Origin: Amycolatopsis sp. DSM 110486
Lineage (GTDB): Bacteria > Actinomycetota > Actinomycetes > Mycobacteriales > Pseudonocardiaceae
NCBI RefSeq assembly: GCF_019468465.1
Contig: NZ_CP080519.1
Span: forward strand, 3,177,001 to 3,241,000
Reading direction: 5' to 3'
DNA length: 64,000 nt
The stretch's first letter is position 1. Each line of letters begins with the position of its first letter. A program made the position numbers and the translations under genes. Of this stretch, positions 1 through 9,654 are shown piece after piece. Under the pieces are notes generated by a model. The model had not been told where the DNA came from, did not search any database, and was given only the letters and a program-made list of their open reading frames with translations.

Positions 1-2150
1 CGCACGCCGGTGGCCGCTGTCCAGTACAGGCGGGCGTTGGCGTACGGGCGGTAGTGCACCGGGCCGTCGATCACCTCGAGACCGGTCGCTGCGCCGACGA
101 GCGTGCGCAGCGCGGGTTCCCCGGCGTAGCGCTGGTCGATCGCGGTCGCGTAGTTCACCGTCAGCGTCGTGTCGCTCGCGCCGACGGTGATCGACCACGA
201 AGCGGTGGCCGGCCCGCCCTGCCAGCCGGTGAACTTCGACGCGCCGTCGCTGCCCAGCGGCGCCGCCGTCACGTCGAAGGTCGCGCCTTCGGTGACCATC
301 GCGCTGCTCACGCCGCCCTCGCTGGGGATGCTGAGCGCGGCCGGCTGCGTGCTCACGAGCGTGAGCCGGTGCTGGCGCGGCATGGCGACGTACGTCTTGC
401 TCGCCTTCACGCCGGCGCTGTCGGTGACCGTCGCGGTGAACTCCATGCGCGAGTCGGTGTGGTCGGTGAACGGCACGGAGAGCGACGGTCCGGTGGCGCC
501 GTCGTCGGGGTGCACGTGGCACGCGCCGAGGTCGGGACAGTGCCGGATCAGCGACGTCCACGTGACGGGCAGGGTGCCGTCCTCTTCGTCGGTGGCCGTG
601 GCCGTCAGCGAAACCGGCTCCCCGACGGCGAACGTCTTGTCCGGAGTGGACAGTTCCAGGTCCGGTGAATGGTTGCCCGGCGCGACCGCGATCGTCGTGG
701 TCCCCTTGGCACCCAAGGGGTCCTGGGCGGTGAGCGTGGCCGTGAACGACGCTCCCGCGCCGTACTGGTGGCTCGTCGTGACTCCCGTCGCCGTGGTGCC
801 GTCGCCGAAGTTCCAGGTGTAGGTGATCGCGTCGCCGTCGAAGTCGTAGGAACCACTGGCGTCGAAGGAAACCGTACGCGTGTCGGGATCGGTCGACGAC
901 GTCGCCACCGCGACCGGCGCCGCGTTGTTCGTCGAGTAGCTCAGGCGGCGCAGGCGGCTGCCGTTGAGATCGGCGAACACGATGTCGCCGTTGGGCGCCG
1001 CGGAGATCCGCGTGACGCCGCCGATGTTCGCGAACGGCGGCGGGTTCACCGGCTCCTGCGTGAGGACACCCTGCGCGTTGTACTTGAGCGTCCACAGCTT
1101 CTGGCCCGCGTAGTCACCGAAGAAATACGCGCCCTGGTACGCGGCCGGGTACGTCGTTCCATTGTAGACAACGCCGCCGGTGACACTGTTGCCGTTCGTC
1201 GGCCCGGTGCCGTGCTGGTGTTCCCACAGCGGCGGCGTGTTCACGACGTGGGCGCAGCGCGCGTCGGTGCTGTAGCCCGGCGTCGGGTGGTTGCCCTCCC
1301 AGCACGGCCACGCGAGGTTCGCGCCGGGCTGCACCACGTCGATCTCTTCCCACAGGAACCAGCCGACGTCGCCCACCACGGGCAGCCCGCTCTTCGGGTC
1401 GAGCGTGAAGCGGAACGGGTTGCGGAATCCGCTCGCGAACACCTTGCTGCGCGTGGAATCCGGGGCCGAAGCCGTGTAGTACGGGTTGCTCGGCACACCC
1501 TTGCCGTCCGGCGTGATGTGCAGGATCTTGCCGGACGGCGTGTCGAGGTCCAGCGCCGCGAAAGCGACCTCGTTGGTCTTGCCCGCGTCGCCGTTGTCGC
1601 CCGCGGAGTACCAGAGCGTGCCGTCGGGCGCGGGGATCACGGTGTCGAGACCGTGGATGTAGTACTGACTGCCGGGCAGCTCGAAGATCACCTTCTCGCC
1701 GGTGAGCCCGGCGGGGTGGCCCGAACCGTCGAGGGTCACGGTGAAGCGCGCGGCGCGCAGCACGTACTGGCCGCCGCCCGTGCTCACGGCGCGGTTGAGG
1801 TAGATCTGGTGCGACGTCGCGTAGTCCGGGGCGAGCGCGACGCTCGTGAGCCCCATGTCGCCCTGCGTCTCGACCGGGAAGTTCGCGATCCGTACGGGGG
1901 CGCCCGAGCCGTCGGCCGGGACCCAGTTGACGGCACCGCTCTTGCCCAGCGCCAGCACGCTGTCGTCGGGCAGCCACGCGAAGTCGGTGAAGTCGTAGGG
2001 CGAGAGCCCGGTGGGCGTGTCCCGCAGCACGAAGCCGGCAGGCAAGGTCGGCGCAACGTCGTCGGCCGCTGCTACCGACGCAGTGATCGGGACCAGCGCC
2101 ACGGCCAGCACGGCGGCCGTCAGCAGCGAGCGGAGCTTGTTCCAGGCCAT
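1..2150 (-). CDS. Secreted PQQ-type sugar dehydrogenase with PKD-like repeats (3' end outside window)
   Basis: The reading frame starts at an ATG preceded by GAAGGGG and runs off the left edge (about 716 codons visible). It opens with a signal peptide (MAWNKLRSLL then a hydrophobic stretch ending in Ala-rich ASVAAA). The next roughly 380 residues are a glucose/sorbosone-dehydrogenase-type beta-propeller (pieces such as LYWSAGDNGD, FASGFRNPFRFTLD, GDVGWFLWEEID, NLAWPCWEG). Then come PKD/Ig-like modules (FDASGSYDFDGD, YTWNFGDGTTATG). The family oxidises sugars in the periplasm or outside the cell with PQQ and Ca2+. The PKD modules suggest wall or polysaccharide attachment. Substrate unknown. 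Confidence 0.88.
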   Translation of the reverse strand, partial: MAWNKLRSLLTAAVLAVALVPITASVAAADDVAPTLPAGFVLRDTPTGLSPYDFTDFAWLPDDSVLALGKSGAVNWVPADGSGAPVRIANFPVETQGDMGLTSVALAPDYATSHQIYLNRAVSTGGGQYVLRAARFTVTLDGSGHPAGLTGEKVIFELPGSQYYIHGLDTVIPAPDGTLWYSAGDNGDAGKTNEVAFAALDLDTPSGKILHITPDGKGVPSNPYYTASAPDSTRSKVFASGFRNPFRFTLDPKSGLPVVGDVGWFLWEEIDVVQPGANLAWPCWEGNHPTPGYSTDARCAHVVNTPPLWEHQHGTGPTNGNSVTGGVVYNGTTYPAAYQGAYFFGDYAGQKLWTLKYNAQGVLTQEPVNPPPFANIGGVTRISAAPNGDIVFADLNGSRLRRLSYSTNNAAPVAVATSSTDPDTRTVSFDASGSYDFDGDAITYTWNFGDGTTATGVTTSHQYGAGASFTATLTAQDPLGAKGTTTIAVAPGNHSPDLELSTPDKTFAVGEPVSLTATATDEEDGTLPVTWTSLIRHCPDLGACHVHPDDGATGPSLSVPFTDHTDSRMEFTATVTDSAGVKASKTYVAMPRQHRLTLVSTQPAALSIPSEGGVSSAMVTEGATFDVTAAPLGSDGASKFTGWQGGPATASWSITVGASDTTLTVNYATAIDQRYAGEPALRTLVGAATGLEVIDGPVHYRPYANARLYWTAATGV

Positions 2151-2300
2151 TCGATGCCCCTTCGTGAGTGATCGGTTATCGCTCACGAAGAGGACGTTGT
2201 TACCACATCCGGGTGAATCGCGTTAAGTACCCGCACCGGACCACGGAGGTCACCCGGACCTGCGAACGCTGTGAATATTCGAACACCTGAGCCCGCCCCG

Positions 2301-2331
2301 GATGGTTGATATTTGTCTACAAATAACCATC
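2301..2331. promoter_or_regulatory. AT-rich imperfect palindrome upstream of the secreted hydrolase
   Basis: GATGGTT, a 3-nt bulge, then ATTTGT-CT-ACAAAT and AACCATC form a nearly perfect inverted repeat. It is strikingly AT-rich for this genome and lies in the 240-bp space between divergent genes. It looks like an operator for a dimeric repressor acting on the gene starting at 2392; the regulator is not identifiable here. Confidence 0.5.
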
Positions 2332-2391
2332 AAGACGTCAGTTGAGTGTAGAAAATTTACGCCTGCTCCACCACGACCCCACAACGAGGTG

Positions 2392-3684
2392 ATGATCGTG
2401 AGGCGTTCCCGGTTCAAACTCGCGCACGCGGCACTGGCCACCCTGACCGTCCTCGGTCTCGGCACCGGCCTGGCCTCGAGCGCGTCGGCCGAAACGTTCC
2501 CCGTCTCCAACTCCCAGCTTCCGCTCTCGCCCGGCTGCAGCTTCGTCGACACGACGGTGCCGAGTGAAGTGCTCAACCACCAGTTGGTTCCGCTGCCCGT
2601 CGGCTCGTTCACGGCGCCGCCGGAGCTGACCATCCACGGCCGGCTGTGCCTGCCGGCGTCCGGCGCCGCGAAGACGGTGATGCTGGCGCTGCACGGCATC
2701 ACCTACACCAACCAGTACTGGGACTCCGGCTACCAGCCCGAGACCTACTCGTTCGTCCGGCAGATGACCGCGGCCGGCTACGGCGTGTTCGCCATCGACC
2801 GCCTCGGCTACGGCAAGAGCGCCCACCCGTCGGGCGCGCTGGTCACGCTCGACGTGCAGGCGGAGGTCGCGCACCAGGTGCTCCAACAGCTGCGTGCGGG
2901 CGAGATCGGCGGCTCGCCGTTCCAGCACGTGATCCTGGTCGGGCACTCCTACGGCACGGCGACGTCGTGGCTGGAGTCCTCGATCTACAACGACGCCGAC
3001 GCCGTGATCGGCACCGGCTGGGGCTCGAGCATCCAGCTCGACCCGCTGGTCCGGTTCTTCAGCGGCTTCGCGCGCAACCCGGCGATGATCGACGCCAAGA
3101 CGGCGTCCGCCGTCGGCCTCGACCCGACGTACTTCACGCCGCCGGCGGGCGGACGTGATCAGGACTTCCTCTACGTGTTGTCCAATGTCGATCAAGGAAT
3201 GATCGATTACGACCAGAACGTGTTGCGCGACACCGTGACGCTCGGCGAGGGCTCGACGTTCATCAACCGCTACAACAAGCTCTCCCTCGGCGCGATCCCC
3301 AGCACCGGGCAGGAGCTGTCGCTGCCGCTGTCCACGCACACCGAGCAGATCCGGATCCCGATGTTCCTCGTGGACGGTGAGAAGGACCTGTTCTTCTGCG
3401 GCCCCGGCGCCGCGCACTGCGCCTCGAGCCAGGCGCTGCAGAAGGAGGAGGCGCAGTACTTCGCGCCGGCCGCGTGCATCCGGGCCGCGGTGACCCCGGC
3501 CGCCGGGCACGACCTCAACCTGCAGCGCAACGCCCCGGACACCTACCGGACGATCCGGACGTGGGCGGACCAGGCCGTCGGGCCGGACGGTTCGCAGGCG
3601 GCGGCGTATCGCTCGAGCTGCCAGGCGTACTCCGGGACGAACGGCACGAGCGGTCCCGCCGTGTTCGGGCCCTTGGCTGCGTAA
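2392..3684 (+). CDS. Secreted alpha/beta hydrolase
   Basis: I chose the ATG at 2392, which follows CGAGGTG. An upstream in-frame ATG at 2302 lies inside the palindromic operator and would mask the signal peptide. The 430-residue product has an Arg/Lys-rich start and a hydrophobic helix ending in ASSASA. The hydrolase fold shows LHGITYTNQYW (oxyanion region), the nucleophile elbow GHSYG (Ser about 186) and a late His in AAGHDLNLQRN. A pair of Cys-containing segments near the C-terminus (FFCGPGAAHC) could form a disulfide. Likely an extracellular esterase or lipase-like enzyme; substrate unknown. It converges on the L,D-transpeptidase gene with a shared terminator between them. Confidence 0.88.
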   Translation: MIVRRSRFKLAHAALATLTVLGLGTGLASSASAETFPVSNSQLPLSPGCSFVDTTVPSEVLNHQLVPLPVGSFTAPPELTIHGRLCLPASGAAKTVMLALHGITYTNQYWDSGYQPETYSFVRQMTAAGYGVFAIDRLGYGKSAHPSGALVTLDVQAEVAHQVLQQLRAGEIGGSPFQHVILVGHSYGTATSWLESSIYNDADAVIGTGWGSSIQLDPLVRFFSGFARNPAMIDAKTASAVGLDPTYFTPPAGGRDQDFLYVLSNVDQGMIDYDQNVLRDTVTLGEGSTFINRYNKLSLGAIPSTGQELSLPLSTHTEQIRIPMFLVDGEKDLFFCGPGAAHCASSQALQKEEAQYFAPAACIRAAVTPAAGHDLNLQRNAPDTYRTIRTWADQAVGPDGSQAAAYRSSCQAYSGTNGTSGPAVFGPLAA

Positions 3685-3693
3685 GAACAAAAA

Positions 3694-3730
3694 GAAGTGG
3701 GGGCGCCGGTTCGACCGACGCCCCCACTTC
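3694..3730. terminator. Bidirectional terminator
   Basis: GAAGTGGGGGCG (3694-3705) pairs perfectly with CGCCCCCACTTC (3719-3730) around a 13-nt loop, flanked by A-rich and GCTTTT sequence. It sits between convergent genes ending at 3684 and 3747, so it can serve both. Confidence 0.85.
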
Positions 3731-3746
3731 GCTTTTCACCCACCCG

Positions 3747-4418
3747 TCAGGGCACGACCTGCACGACGTCGCCGACGTGGAGGGTGTTGAAGAACTTGAG
3801 CGACGACGTCGCCGAGAGGTGCACGCAGCCGTGGGAGTACGTCTTCAGGCTGCCGGTGTGGAAGGCGTCGCCGGGGTAGAAGAAGACCGAGTTCGGCATG
3901 GGCGCGTTGTCGAACTCGCGGCTGTAGTGCATCTTCTCCTTCGACAGCACGCGGAACGAGCCCGTCGGCGTCGCGTAGCCCTTGCGGCCCGGCAGCATCG
4001 AGACGGGGCCGTAGATCACCTTGCCGTCCTGCAGCAGCCACGCCTTGTGCGCCGAGATGTCCACGCACGCGGCCGTGCCCGACGCGGCGGCGGCCTTGGC
4101 GCACGGCACGTTGGCCGTGGTCGTCGCCGGCTTCGGCTTGGTCGTGGTGGGCTTCGGTTTGGTGCTGCTCGGCTTGGTGCTCGTCGGCTTGGGCTTCGAC
4201 GTGCTCGTGGCCGGCGAGCTGGTGGTGGCCGGGGCACTGCTCGTGGTCGCGGGCGCGCTGCTCGACGTGGCCACCGAGGTCGTCGGCGCGCCGCCGCCGG
4301 CACCGGCCTCCACCGCGCCGCCGCCGGTCACGTTGGCGGGCGACGCACCGCCGCCGGAACACGCGGCGAGCACGAACGCACTGGCCACGGCCGCGATCCC
4401 CACCAGAAGCCTCTTCAC
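3747..4418 (-). CDS. L,D-transpeptidase lipoprotein (YkuD domain)
   Basis: The 223-residue product has a lipoprotein signal ending in LAAC (Cys20), so it should be lipid-anchored outside the membrane. A long Thr/Ser/Pro/Lys linker (residues about 25-95, repeats of TSSAPATT and STKPK) holds the catalytic domain away from the membrane. The C-terminal YkuD domain carries SHGCVHL with catalytic Cys198 and His196. Such enzymes make 3-3 peptidoglycan cross-links or attach proteins to the wall. The domain is compact and lacks the N-terminal Ig-like domain of large mycobacterial Ldt enzymes. Monocistronic. Confidence 0.9.
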   Translation of the reverse strand: MKRLLVGIAAVASAFVLAACSGGGASPANVTGGGAVEAGAGGGAPTTSVATSSSAPATTSSAPATTSSPATSTSKPKPTSTKPSSTKPKPTTTKPKPATTTANVPCAKAAAASGTAACVDISAHKAWLLQDGKVIYGPVSMLPGRKGYATPTGSFRVLSKEKMHYSREFDNAPMPNSVFFYPGDAFHTGSLKTYSHGCVHLSATSSLKFFNTLHVGDVVQVVP

Positions 4419-4630
4419 GATCCGGTACCCCCAGGGTCGAACTCGTCAGTCGAACTTGTCACGGGGATAGACGACCGTCCCCCGGTGGTGGTTGCGGTCC
4501 CAAGGTCACGATTTCGCGCGGCTCCACCCCCGGGTGGACGCGAGGATCCACCCGGAACCCGCCCGTGAGCCGACGAAACGGCAGGTCGGAAGGACGAATC
4601 TGGGTGTCACCACCGACCAAGGAGCCCCCG

Positions 4631-5137
4631 ATGAACCCGCTGACCATCCTCGCCTACCTCGCCATCGCGGCCCTCGTCCTCTACCGCGTGGTCTACAAGC
4701 AGCTGCGCGGCACGCTGCTGAGCCGGAAGTCGCTGGTCACGACGCCGCTCGTGCTCAGCGCCATCGGCGTGTTCACCACGGCCCAGGCGCTGCCGAAGGC
4801 GAGCACCGGCGAGCTCGCGCTGCTCGGCGCGGACATCGCGGTGCTGGTCGTCCTTGGACTCGCCCGCAGCGCCAGCACCACGCTCACTGCGCGCGGCACC
4901 ACGACGTTCCAGAAGGGCTCGGCGCTGACCCTCGTGCTGTGGCTCGCGACCATCGGCGCCCGCGTCGGCTTCGGCTTCCTCGGCGGCTACCTGGGCTTCG
5001 GCAGCGGCCTCACCTCGGCGTCGATCCTGCTGACGCTGGGCCTGAGCATCGGCGTCCAGAACGCGCTGACCTACTACCGCATCCAGCAGCGCGGCCTGCC
5101 GCTGGCCGAGCAGGGCCGGCCGGCGGTCCGGGCCTGA
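4631..5137 (+). CDS. Four-helix integral membrane protein, CcdC/DUF1453-like
   Basis: ATG at 4631 follows AAGGAG. The 168-residue protein has four or five predicted membrane segments (MNPLTILAYLAIAALVLYRV; TTPLVLSAIGV; LALLGADIAVLVVLGLA; LTLVLWLATIGARVGFGFLG; ASILLTLGLSIGVQNALTYY) with short basic loops. The N-terminal helix followed by VYKQLRG resembles DUF1453/CcdC-like proteins of unknown role; that assignment is tentative. Nearby genes concern the envelope or are regulatory and do not reveal a pathway. Confidence 0.7.
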   Translation: MNPLTILAYLAIAALVLYRVVYKQLRGTLLSRKSLVTTPLVLSAIGVFTTAQALPKASTGELALLGADIAVLVVLGLARSASTTLTARGTTTFQKGSALTLVLWLATIGARVGFGFLGGYLGFGSGLTSASILLTLGLSIGVQNALTYYRIQQRGLPLAEQGRPAVRA

Positions 5138-5149
5138 CGTCTTCGCCGC

Positions 5150-5185
5150 GAAATCCTCCCGACCGCACCAGGGCCGGGAGGTTTC
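5150..5185. terminator. Terminator between convergent genes
   Basis: GAAA-T-CCTCCCG (5150-5161) pairs with CGGGAGG-TTTC (5175-5185) and lies just after the membrane-protein stop and before the kinase stop. It can work on both strands. Confidence 0.7.
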
Positions 5186-5186
5186 G

Positions 5187-6071
<885 letters not shown>

Positions 6072-6080
6072 GGGTTCCCT

Positions 6081-7841
6081 TCAGGCGCCGGGCCGCAGCC
6101 GTCCTTCGGCGAGCGCCGCAAAGCCTAGCCGGACCAGGTCACGGCCGATTTCCGCCGTCTCCCGCAGCGCCCGGTCGAACTCGGCGAGGGCGCGGAAGGC
6201 GGCGCCGTACGAGCGTTGCTCGGCGAGCGGGTAGCGCGGCACTCTGAGGCGCCTCGCGTCGATGCGGGTCGAGGCGCTGTGCACGGGGAAATCGGCCGCG
6301 CGCAGGCAGCCGGCGAGGAACTCGGCGTCGAGGCGGGCGGGATCCACGCGGTAGAGCGAAAGCGCGGGGCCGAGCCGCACGGGCTGTCCACTGTGGACTT
6401 TGACGGCGCCGGTGACGGACGCGATCACGTCGCCTTCGTGCGCGATCACGGCCGTGTCGTCGGGGGCCGCGTAGCCGGTGGGGGCGCGGCCGGCCAGGAC
6501 GTCGTCGGGGGTCAGGACGGGTTCGTCGCCGTCGCCGGTCCGCGCGGGTGCGTGGTGGATCTCCAGCGCGCCTGCCTTCACCAGCTCGCCGACGGTGGTG
6601 TGCGACGGTTCCTCGCCCGTCGGCTGCAGCGGCGGGAGCTCGAGGCCGACGCGGCCGAAAAGCCGTTGTGCGGCAAGGAAAGCCTCGCCGAGGTCTTCGC
6701 GGGCGGTGCGGCGCTGGGCGGGAGTGAGGTCGACGTCGTCGTCGAGGAGGTCGATGATGCGTTCGCCGGTGCCGTTGTCGAGGTGGTCGCGCCACAGGGC
6801 TTCGGCGTCGTCGACGGTCGTCTCGGCGATCAGCGCGGTGGCGGGCGCGCGGCTGCCGGGCTCGGGTCTCGTCAGCAGCCAGAGGTCGGCGCCGGGGGCG
6901 AGCGTGAGCACTGCGCGCAGGGCGCCGGCGCGCAGGAGGTTGGCGCGGATGCGTTTGCCGCTGCGCCGGCCGGCGGCGGCGCCGGGCATGAGGATGGCGA
7001 CGGTGCCGCCGGGTTTCACGCGCGCGAGGCAGTGCTGCACCCACGCGAGCTCCGACTCCCCGCGCGGCGGCAGCCCGTACTCCCAGCGCGGGTCGCCGAC
7101 CAGCTCTTCGTGGCCCCACGCGCGTTCGTTGAACGGCGGGTCGCAGAGGACCACGTCGGCCTGCTGGCCGGTGAAGGCGTCTTCACGGAGGGAGTCGCCG
7201 GCGTGAACTTCGGTGTCGGCGCCGTGGAGACGCAGGCGCAGGGCGGCGATGCGGGCAGTGGTGGGGTCGCTGTCCTGGCCCTGGGCGCGGGTGGCCTCGG
7301 CGGCGTCGGCGGCGATTAGCAGGGACCCGAAGCCGCACGCCGGGTCGAGCACGGTGGTCCCCTTCGCGCCGGCGAGGCGGACCATCAGGCTCGCGTACGC
7401 GGGGGGCGTCGGCGAGACGCGGCGGGCGCGGGCTTCGAAGTAGCGTTCGCAGAGCTGCTCGAACGTCCAGGTCGCGCCGTTCGTCGTGGCCACCTCGGCG
7501 AGGAGGGCGAGCAACTCCGGGTCGTCCGTGGGACGTTCGGTGGCGTGGGCGAGGTACTCACCGGCGTCGGCGACGCGAGTGTCCAGCTCGAGGTCGTCGC
7601 CGAGGGCGCGCAGCCGTTGCCACGCCAGGTCGATCGGCGCGAGCTCCACGGGCCGGCCGCGGCCGGCCAACCAGGCCTGCACCTCGGGCAGCGAGAACAG
7701 CGGGCTGGACGCGGTGCCGCCGACCGGGCGCGGGAAGTCGTCGTGGCGCCGCCGCCAGTTGCTCACCGCGGCGCGGCGCACCCCCGCGAGCCGGGCGATG
7801 TCGGCGGCGCTGACCGTCGCGGTGTCGTCCATGACCAGCAC
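6081..7841 (-). CDS. N6-adenine DNA methyltransferase with HTH N-terminus and HsdS-like tail
   Basis: The 586-residue protein opens with a helix-turn-helix (residues about 10-60, ADIARLAGVRRAAVSNWRRR), followed by an M-subunit-like region. Motif I is DPACGFGS (166-173) and motif IV is DPPF (234-237), as in gamma-class adenine methyltransferases (more often NPPF/NPPY). The last 150 or so residues (GYAAPDDT... IAHEGDVIASVTG... LAGCLRAADFP... LRVPRYPLAEQ) resemble half of a type I specificity subunit, so target recognition may be built in. No restriction endonuclease gene is adjacent. The start may instead be the second Met (7832). The HTH could let it bind its own divergent promoter. Confidence 0.85.
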   Translation of the reverse strand: MLVMDDTATVSAADIARLAGVRRAAVSNWRRRHDDFPRPVGGTASSPLFSLPEVQAWLAGRGRPVELAPIDLAWQRLRALGDDLELDTRVADAGEYLAHATERPTDDPELLALLAEVATTNGATWTFEQLCERYFEARARRVSPTPPAYASLMVRLAGAKGTTVLDPACGFGSLLIAADAAEATRAQGQDSDPTTARIAALRLRLHGADTEVHAGDSLREDAFTGQQADVVLCDPPFNERAWGHEELVGDPRWEYGLPPRGESELAWVQHCLARVKPGGTVAILMPGAAAGRRSGKRIRANLLRAGALRAVLTLAPGADLWLLTRPEPGSRAPATALIAETTVDDAEALWRDHLDNGTGERIIDLLDDDVDLTPAQRRTAREDLGEAFLAAQRLFGRVGLELPPLQPTGEEPSHTTVGELVKAGALEIHHAPARTGDGDEPVLTPDDVLAGRAPTGYAAPDDTAVIAHEGDVIASVTGAVKVHSGQPVRLGPALSLYRVDPARLDAEFLAGCLRAADFPVHSASTRIDARRLRVPRYPLAEQRSYGAAFRALAEFDRALRETAEIGRDLVRLGFAALAEGRLRPGA

Positions 7842-7875
7842 GATAGCTGATGACCAGAGTTTCCAGCGTTTTGCT

Positions 7876-7909
7876 TGTTAACTCAGTCAACCAATGGTTT
7901 CATGGTGAC
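7876..7909. promoter_or_regulatory. Divergent promoter/operator of methyltransferase-kinase and phosphatase genes
   Basis: The short gap between divergent starts (7841 and 7910) holds GTTAAC (7877-7882) and the inverted repeat AACCA-A-TGGTT (7889-7899), with GTCAACC and TGGTGAC half-sites flanking. This dyad is a candidate operator co-ordinating the three genes. Confidence 0.4.
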
Positions 7910-8659
7910 ATGGCCACCAACCAGACCCGGTTCACCCTGCGCTACGCCGCGGGTTCCGACACCGGGCGCCGACGCTCGATCAACGAGGACTCCGTCTACG
8001 CCAGCGGACGCCTGCTCGCCGTGGCCGACGGTATCGGTGGTCAGCCCCACGGGGAAGTGGCCAGTGCCACTGCGGTCGGCGTGCTCGCGAGCCTGGACTC
8101 CGAGCTGCGCTCGCTCGACCTCACCTCGCTCGACCTCCAGAGCACCCTCGCCGACGGCGTCCGGCGCGTCGGCGAGCGCCTCGCCGAGGTCGCCGAGCAG
8201 GACCCCGCCACCCACGGCATGGGCACCACGCTCACCACCCTGCTCTTCGACGGCGTCCACTTCGCCGCCGCCCACATCGGCGACTCCCGCGGCTACCTCC
8301 TGCGCGACGGCGAGCTGCACCGCATCACGCGCGACCACACCCTCGTCCAGGCCCTCGTCGAAGACGGCCGCATCTCCCAGGCCGAAGCCATCGACCACCC
8401 GCGCCGCTCGCTGCTCATGAAGGCGCTGCAGAGCACCGGCTCGGGCGACCCGGACGTCTGGGAGTTCACCCCCCTCGCCGACGACCGCCTCCTGCTCTGC
8501 TCCGACGGCCTCACCGCCGGCGCCGGCGAACCCGCCATCGCCGAGACCCTGGCCGCCGGCACCCCCGGCGAAGCCGTCCCCGCCCTCATCACCCTCGCCA
8601 ACGACGGCGGCGGCCCCGACAACATCACCATCGTCGTCGCCGACGTCGTCCCCGCCTGA
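7910..8659 (+). CDS. PP2C-family Ser/Thr protein phosphatase
   Basis: The 249-residue product contains the PP2C metal and catalytic motifs in order: GRRRSINEDS, VADGIGG, GMGTTLTTLLF, HIGDSRGYLLR, DHTLVQALVEDG, LLCSDGLT and GGPDNITIVV. It is cytosolic, with no membrane segment, and about the length of bacterial stand-alone PP2C enzymes (PstP without its tail). I prefer the ATG at 7910 because the conserved domain starts 10 residues later. An upstream in-frame start at 7850 would overlap the operator region. It probably reverses the action of the divergent kinase. Confidence 0.92.
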   Translation: MATNQTRFTLRYAAGSDTGRRRSINEDSVYASGRLLAVADGIGGQPHGEVASATAVGVLASLDSELRSLDLTSLDLQSTLADGVRRVGERLAEVAEQDPATHGMGTTLTTLLFDGVHFAAAHIGDSRGYLLRDGELHRITRDHTLVQALVEDGRISQAEAIDHPRRSLLMKALQSTGSGDPDVWEFTPLADDRLLLCSDGLTAGAGEPAIAETLAAGTPGEAVPALITLANDGGGPDNITIVVADVVPA

Positions 8660-8716
8660 TCGCCACCCCCGGCCCACCTGCGGGACCGCACCACCCCATC
8701 CGGTACCCTTCTCCAC

Positions 8717-8801
8717 GGAGGATTGGCCGAGCGGCCTAAGGCGCACGCTTGGAAAGCGTGTTGGGTTCACGCCCTCGCAGGTTCGAATCCTGTATCCTCC
8801 G
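8717..8801 (+). tRNA. tRNA-Ser (anticodon GGA)
   Basis: The acceptor GGAGGAT pairs with ATCCTCC and is followed by discriminator G. The anticodon loop reads CTTGGAAAG with GGA. There is a long variable arm typical of class II tRNA-Ser, and the T-loop is GGTTCGAATCC. CCA is not encoded. A strong terminator follows. Confidence 0.96.
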
Positions 8802-8818
8802 CCGCGATAACAGGCGAA

Positions 8819-8850
8819 ACGCCGGGCAGCTTTCACGAGCTGCCCGGCGT
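8819..8850 (+). terminator. tRNA-Ser terminator
   Basis: ACGCCGGGCAGCT (8819-8831) pairs perfectly with AGCTGCCCGGCGT (8838-8850), followed by TTTGTCG. Confidence 0.9.
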
Positions 8851-9389
8851 TTTGTCGTTCGCGGGCTCCGGCCGAAGCGCCACTCTTGTTGCGTAGCCAC
8901 GATTCCTCACCGCGCGTGATCGGCGCGCGAAGAGGACCAAGCGGCACACCACTTCCGAAAACGCGAATTTCCTTTCATATACCCGTTTTCTCCTGTGCAC
9001 GTCCACCTGGAGGCCGTTGCCGAAGCGTTGCTGATCGACGCCCGCGCAGGCCGGGGGCTACCCGAGGACCTCCGAAACCCACCCCGACCGCACCCGCTAG
9101 TCTCCTCCGCAGACTCGATCGTAGAAGTTCGGAGAGGTTCATCGGTGTCACGAATACCGGCCTGACCTGGGCGCGGCCACACGCGCGCGAGCCTCGAAAA
9201 CCGCAGGTCACCATGGCTGGAACGCGGTTCGGGGGTCCCGTCACCAACCGCTGCCCGCGAGGCCCCGGACGTCACCCACGTCCGGGGCCTTGTCGATTCT
9301 CCCCCAGTTCCTCACTTACCGAAGACACCTGATCACGCTAAGTTTGTACGTGGTCGTTCCAGCCCCGACGCACCGAGGAGTCCGCCCCC
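8851..9389. other. Gene-free spacer with a second terminator
   Basis: I find no convincing coding frame in this 540-bp stretch. A strong hairpin (GGCCCCGGACGT 9261-9272 with ACGTCCGGGGCC 9278-9289, then TTGTCGATTCT) looks like a rho-independent terminator. It may end read-through or an unrecognised short transcript. I looked for SRP RNA, tmRNA and RNase P hallmarks and saw none. The promoter of the following operon should lie after 9290. Confidence 0.5.
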
Positions 9390-9650
9390 ATGCCCGGAGT
9401 GGAAGAGATCCGCGCTGGCATCGCGCTCGCGAACGAGAAGGCGTCCGCGAGCATCGCCGCCCTGCAGCAGGCAGCGCAATCTCTCGAAGAAGCCCAGTTG
9501 TCGCTTTCCCAGGCGACGCAGGGCAGCAGTCAGCACGAGGTCAACCAGGCCCACGGTCTGCTGGCCGAAGCGCTGAACGGAATCACCGGGATGCAAAGCA
9601 CCATCCAGGCCAGTATTTCGTCGGCCGACTCCTACTCGGCCCGGTTGTAG
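9390..9650 (+). CDS. Small helical-hairpin protein, first gene of FtsK-like operon
   Basis: The 86-residue protein is Ala/Gln/Ser-rich and almost entirely helical by composition (RAGIALANEKASASIAALQQ then a second helix after HEVNQAH). It ends in SADSYSARL. It resembles WXG100 proteins in size and predicted helix-turn-helix hairpin but has no WxG motif. The stop is 4 bp before the next start, so it is the head of the 9390-13036 operon. I infer a structural or adaptor partner for the ATPase encoded downstream. Not recognised as a named family. Confidence 0.75.
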   Translation: MPGVEEIRAGIALANEKASASIAALQQAAQSLEEAQLSLSQATQGSSQHEVNQAHGLLAEALNGITGMQSTIQASISSADSYSARL

Positions 9651-9654
9651 CTCC

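Noticed and set aside
1114..2056. Overlapping open frames opposite or alongside the sugar dehydrogenase
   Set aside because: High-GC shadow frames; the correct frame runs through them with signal peptide and recognisable propeller motifs.
8886..9332. Coding regions between tRNA-Ser and the FtsK-like operon
   Set aside because: Open frames on both strands lack start signals and coding character and cross a strong terminator hairpin.
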